A stretch of DNA of 10,883 nucleotides. Source: Diplocarpon mali. Its lineage: Eukaryota; Ascomycota; Leotiomycetes; Helotiales; Drepanopezizaceae. Positions 7,513 to 10,883 of this stretch are shown in pieces. Each line of letters opens with the position of its first letter. The stretch's first letter is position 1. The DNA lies in the NCBI GenBank assembly GCA_024741835.1, contig JAENRP010000676.1:1-10883 (forward strand), in the 5' to 3' direction. A program made the translations under genes and the position numbers. The notes under the pieces are model-generated. The model made no database searches. It had not been told where the DNA came from and saw only the letters and a program-made list of their open reading frames with translations.

Positions 7513-10500
7513 CGTCCAATATACTTGGCGAATCCTATATCTTTCAGAACTTAGGCGATCCATAATCCTTACTTATAATTTAATAATATTGATATATATT
7601 CGGCCTTAGTACTTGCGGTAGCTACTGATTTCTACTTCCTACTTCCTTATAATATAGGTCTGCTATATAGCACTACTATACTTCCAGATATACTTTTCCA
7701 ACCTTTCATATTTGCCTAGTCGGAATCGATATATACTTTAAGCTTTGCGCTTATATATTTCGTTAGTCTATATCTTACCTTCTATATGATTATCGATCGA
7801 AGGTATCTTTTAAGTTGCTTAACTGCATTCTTATATTGAACCGTCGGATCCTTTAGGTTCTGACTAAGTTGCCTAATAATAAAGGCGATATCTGGTCTTA
7901 TATATACTATAGTATATATAATCGCTTTAATATCCTATTAGTACTTTTTCAAATCTCCTCTCTACTTATTTTTATTAGCAGGCTCCAACTTATTATACTT
8001 TCCTTCGATTGGAGTACGCTTTAACTTAAAGTTAAGAGTATAAGTAGAGAGTCCTATTCGGTCTAGGATCTTCTTAATATATTACTCTTAATCTAATTAG
8101 AGTTCTTGAGTAGAATAGTTCCTTATGACGCAGATGCTAAGGATCTTATAAATTACCCTTAGATCCTTAGTATTAAAACGTTTCCAAATCGTTATAAAGA
8201 ACCAATCTAATTAAGTGGTTATTTTCGCAGCTATAATAAAATCGTTAATATATAGTAGCAACTTGATTCTACGCTTAATATAAGTAAATAGACAAGGGTC
8301 AGCTAGGCTTTAAACGAATCCCATTTCTACTAGAGTAGAGCTATATAAGAGGTTTTAATTATAGGCTAATTATTTAAGCCTATAGATACTGCAGAGTATA
8401 TAAAGAGAGTGGCTAGCGCGTATAAGAATACCATTAGGTTAAGAGAGAAAAATCCATTCCTTTATAGTCGCTTTAGTAAATGCATTTTTAATATCGTACT
8501 ATCTGCATTTAAGGTCTTTAGCAGCTACTATTGCTATAAATATATAAAGGGTATTTATGCAAACTATTAGCGCAAATATATTAAAGTAGTCTTCTTTATA
8601 CTATTAGGAGAATCCCCTAGCTATAAGCCTTGCCTTATAACGCTTTAGGGTTCTATCTATATATATTTTAATTATAAAGACCCACTTTATTAATACTAGG
8701 TTCACATCCTTTAGCATCGGTTCCTTTATCTATATACCATTTGTAGTAAGAGAGCTTATCTCCTTTTAAATTGCCTTACTTTATACTATTCTATTTTCCG
8801 GATTATTAATAGCTTTATTATACGTCTTTAAAAGAGAGATTTTCATTATTCTCCTAGCGGCTAAGAACGCATTATCTTTATTAAAGCTCTATTAAAGTTC
8901 GAGCTTATAGATCCTATGCGCTATTATAGCCTAGATACGCTTAAACTCGCGTTCGTTTAAGGTATCTTTTAGTTCTAGGTCTTTATTCCTCTTTAAAGAT
9001 ATAGGTTTAGCTATAGGTTCTGTAGGCTTATCATTTAAAGAACTGCTTTCTAATAGTAGAGGCTTATTATTACTTATACCTATTTCAGAAATATCCTTTA
9101 CCTTAGGTACTTTAACTAAAGGGATAATAATATCAAAGTTATTTTATACTTTAGATAGTTCGCAAATGATAGGAATAGTCTATTCGGCCTTTAGGCGACT
9201 AGTAGGTTATCGATTAGCAGGTGCGCTTAATATGCCTAAGCTAAGAGAAAGGGGTTATTAGTTCGGCTTAATAGTATTACTATTAAGTAGTATACCTTGC
9301 GAATCTTTAAATATGCAAAGCTTTAAGGATAGCTCCCTTCTATTTTAAGATTTATCGAACTCAACTACTAAGGATATAATTATTTGCCTTAAATCTAATA
9401 TATATACTATCTATTGCTTTATTATCTATTTAATATACCTAATAAATATATACTTTCTACTTTGGTTTATTAGCTTCTTACTCTTTATACCTATAGGCTA
9501 GGACTTTAGGCTAATATAAGAGTAGCAGATGCTTTTAAAAACGCAAATATAGTCTAGGCTTAGTTTCTATTTAAAATATGCCTTATATAGCGATATTCAA
9601 ATGCTATTAACTATTAGTCTACTACCTATTCTATTTCGCAAGTATACGTCTGCTTTAACCGTAAGGTCTTAGAATTCCAATAGTAGGTCAGCATCTTATA
9701 GTAAAGCGCAATAGTTAGTCTCTACTTATTAAATACTTCGCTTAGTAATGCTATTTTAATAGGAACCTTTATATATTATAATTAGTTTATAACAAATTCC
9801 TTATTTTACCTATTTGTTAAGCTTTGCCTTAATCTCTAATGTATTATCAGACTTAATAGCTATTAGCTTTAACTAGGTCTAGTATTTCTCTATTGCTTTT
9901 CAAGTTTCCAGCTTTTTTATAAGCTTAGATTTAGTCTTAGCGCAAATGGTCTATATCTGCTAAGTGGAGTTATCTACTATTTAAGAAAACTAATTATTTC
10001 CTCTAATTAAGGTTATAAATAGTTTAATAGTATTAATAGATATTAGCGCTAGTATTAAATCTTTCTATAGACTAAGCTTAGTTTGCATTCGATTTTAAAG
10101 TTTTATCAGCTTGCAAATTCGGCATACTAAGCGATCCTTTAATACTTAAATCTTCCGTTTTAAAGTTAAAACCTTATATAGGCCTTTTAATTTCTCTAGC
10201 CTTAGATATGCGAATCTCTTATATATTAGCTAATACTTTAATAAGCTTTCGGCTTCTAATAGCTTTAGTAGCCTATTATTAGTTAATACTTTATTATCAG
10301 CGGCTAGAAAGGACTAGTAATAGCAGTTCAAGGTTTTACCATTTTCCAATTGTAAGCCTAGCTTAAGAGTCATTTTTAATAAAACCGCAAGATCTACTTA
10401 CGGTCTTAGCTTAAGAGTCGATTCTAACAAATTCGCGAATTTTACTTATAGTCCTAGCCTAAGAGTCATTTCTGCGAATTTCACTTGCGATCCTAGCTTA

Positions 10501-10883
10501 AAAGTCATTATTAATAAATCTATAAAATCCACTTATAATCTTAGCCTAAGAGTTATTTCTATTAAATTCACTTATGATCTTAGCTTAGGAGTTATCTTCG
10601 AAGATACTTTATAATCTACTTATAGTCTTAGCTTAAGAGTCATTTTCGCAAATTTTACTTGCGGTCCTAGCTTAGGAGTCTATCTATTCTCCTTATCCTT
10701 GCTTAATTATATTAAAGCAAAGAGTGCACTTTCCTTAAAGGAATCTACTTATAAGTCTAGCTTAAGAGTTAATTTCTATAATATCACTTTTAAAATAATA
10801 TAAAGTCTATCTTTAATTTTAACTTTAAAGATCACTTTATAATTATTATTTATAAACTATATAAATTGATTATTAAAAACTCT
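7513..10883 (-). pseudogene. Ty1/copia polyprotein (integrase, reverse transcriptase, partial RNase H), RIP-inactivated, 5' end outside window
   Basis: One minus-strand frame runs about 1120 codons from the window edge with no frameshift detected. Domains in order: a repeat-bearing N-terminal part (10770-10348 array); GAG pre-integrase zinc region (about 10260-10110: YKRFAY, both His now Tyr at 10223-10221 and 10208-10206; CRIC intact); integrase core (about 10061-9560: first Asp at 10061-10059, second in KSDN at 9848-9846, catalytic Glu now Lys at 9743-9741; YLRNR after it); RVT_2 reverse transcriptase (about 8830-8190: KWVF at 8687, RYKARLIARGF, and the YVDD box now YIND at 8252-8241); RNase H (DSD at 7727-7719, STKAEY at 7610-7596). 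The last third of RNase H is missing after GLWIA...GFAKYIG. Gln and Trp codons have become stops throughout. Gag and protease would lie to the right. The order integrase before RT defines the copia type. Confidence 0.9.
10348..10769 (-). repeat. Nine-unit in-frame array of the 23-bp repeat in copia polyprotein
   Basis: Cores start at 10348 (diverged), 10396, 10444, 10483, 10531, 10570, 10618, 10657 and 10747; all but the first keep ACT-(17)-AGT. Spacings are 48, 48, 39, 48, 39, 48, 39 and 90 bp, all multiples of three, so each unit adds 13 or 16 codons (30 once). On the minus strand the units read like TLRLG-[P/L/S]-Q-VKFAEM or TLKLRP-Q-VDLAVLLKM, with Q often a stop. The array lies just upstream of the GAG pre-integrase region, in the same frame as the rest of the protein. 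It is less palindromic than the single copies. Confidence 0.85.

Larger units (their letters stand above)
1..10883. other. AT-rich, RIP-mutated transposon block
   Basis: The whole window shows the base pattern left by repeat-induced point mutation, the premeiotic C-to-T mutation of duplicated DNA in filamentous ascomycetes, which prefers CpA. TpA dominates and CpA/TpG are nearly absent: the lines at 3661-3720 and 4081-4140 have none, and 9961-10020 has about eleven TpA, no CpA and one TpG. CpG persists, which argues against methyl-CpG decay alone. Coding frames stay aligned for thousands of bases while filled with TAA/TAG where the family has Gln or Trp. A formal RIP index was not computed. 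The organism assignment is an inference from this pattern and from the element types. Confidence 0.88.

Noticed and set aside
10348..10769. CRISPR-like array (regular repeats with variable spacers)
   Set aside because: The spacers are short, similar to each other and codon-phased, the units are degenerate, and the array lies inside a copia coding frame in a eukaryotic context.
1..10883. Mitochondrial origin suggested by high AT content and GC-rich short palindromes (GC clusters)
   Set aside because: The coding content is nuclear LTR retroelements, stops replace Gln as well as Trp, and the CpA/TpG loss fits nuclear RIP. No mitochondrial gene or tRNA was seen.

Overview
The window looks like AT-rich nuclear DNA of a filamentous ascomycete (Pezizomycotina), made almost entirely of transposable-element remains inactivated by repeat-induced point mutation (RIP). 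TpA is very common and CpA/TpG very scarce: the 60-base lines at 3661-3720 and 4081-4140 contain no CpA or TpG at all. CpG is still present, so this is not simple CpG decay. Every recognisable gene is on the minus strand and can be followed in one unbroken frame. The damage is nearly all in-frame stops where Gln or Trp codons would be, plus transition-type missense changes. The genus cannot be named from this sequence.

Layout on the minus strand, right to left: (1) a Ty1/copia polyprotein from 10883 (continuing off the window) to about 7513, with integrase zinc finger, integrase core, reverse transcriptase and the first part of RNase H in one frame; (2) a short repeat array (7364-7512) and a possible LTR; (3) a Ty3/gypsy integrase-only fragment (7020-5611) with no reverse transcriptase upstream; (4) ORF A (5310-about 1921), about 1130 codons, unrecognised; (5) ORF B (1432-about 317), unrecognised but clearly homologous to the first ~300 codons of ORF A; (6) a short-repeat flank at the left end.

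The most unusual signal is a 23-bp quasi-palindrome, ACT-(17 nt)-AGT, always exactly 23 bp. It occurs singly in ORF B (one), ORF A (three) and the Ty3 integrase gene (one), as a three-copy array at the copia 3' end, and as a nine-unit array inside the copia polyprotein. At every coding site it is read in the same frame (Thr ... Val), and the copia units are spaced 39, 48 or 90 bp apart, all whole codons. It behaves like an in-frame palindromic mini-element, comparable in style to the Rickettsia palindromic elements, or like a protein repeat shared by unrelated element proteins.

No intact host gene, confident tRNA, rRNA or CRISPR array was seen.
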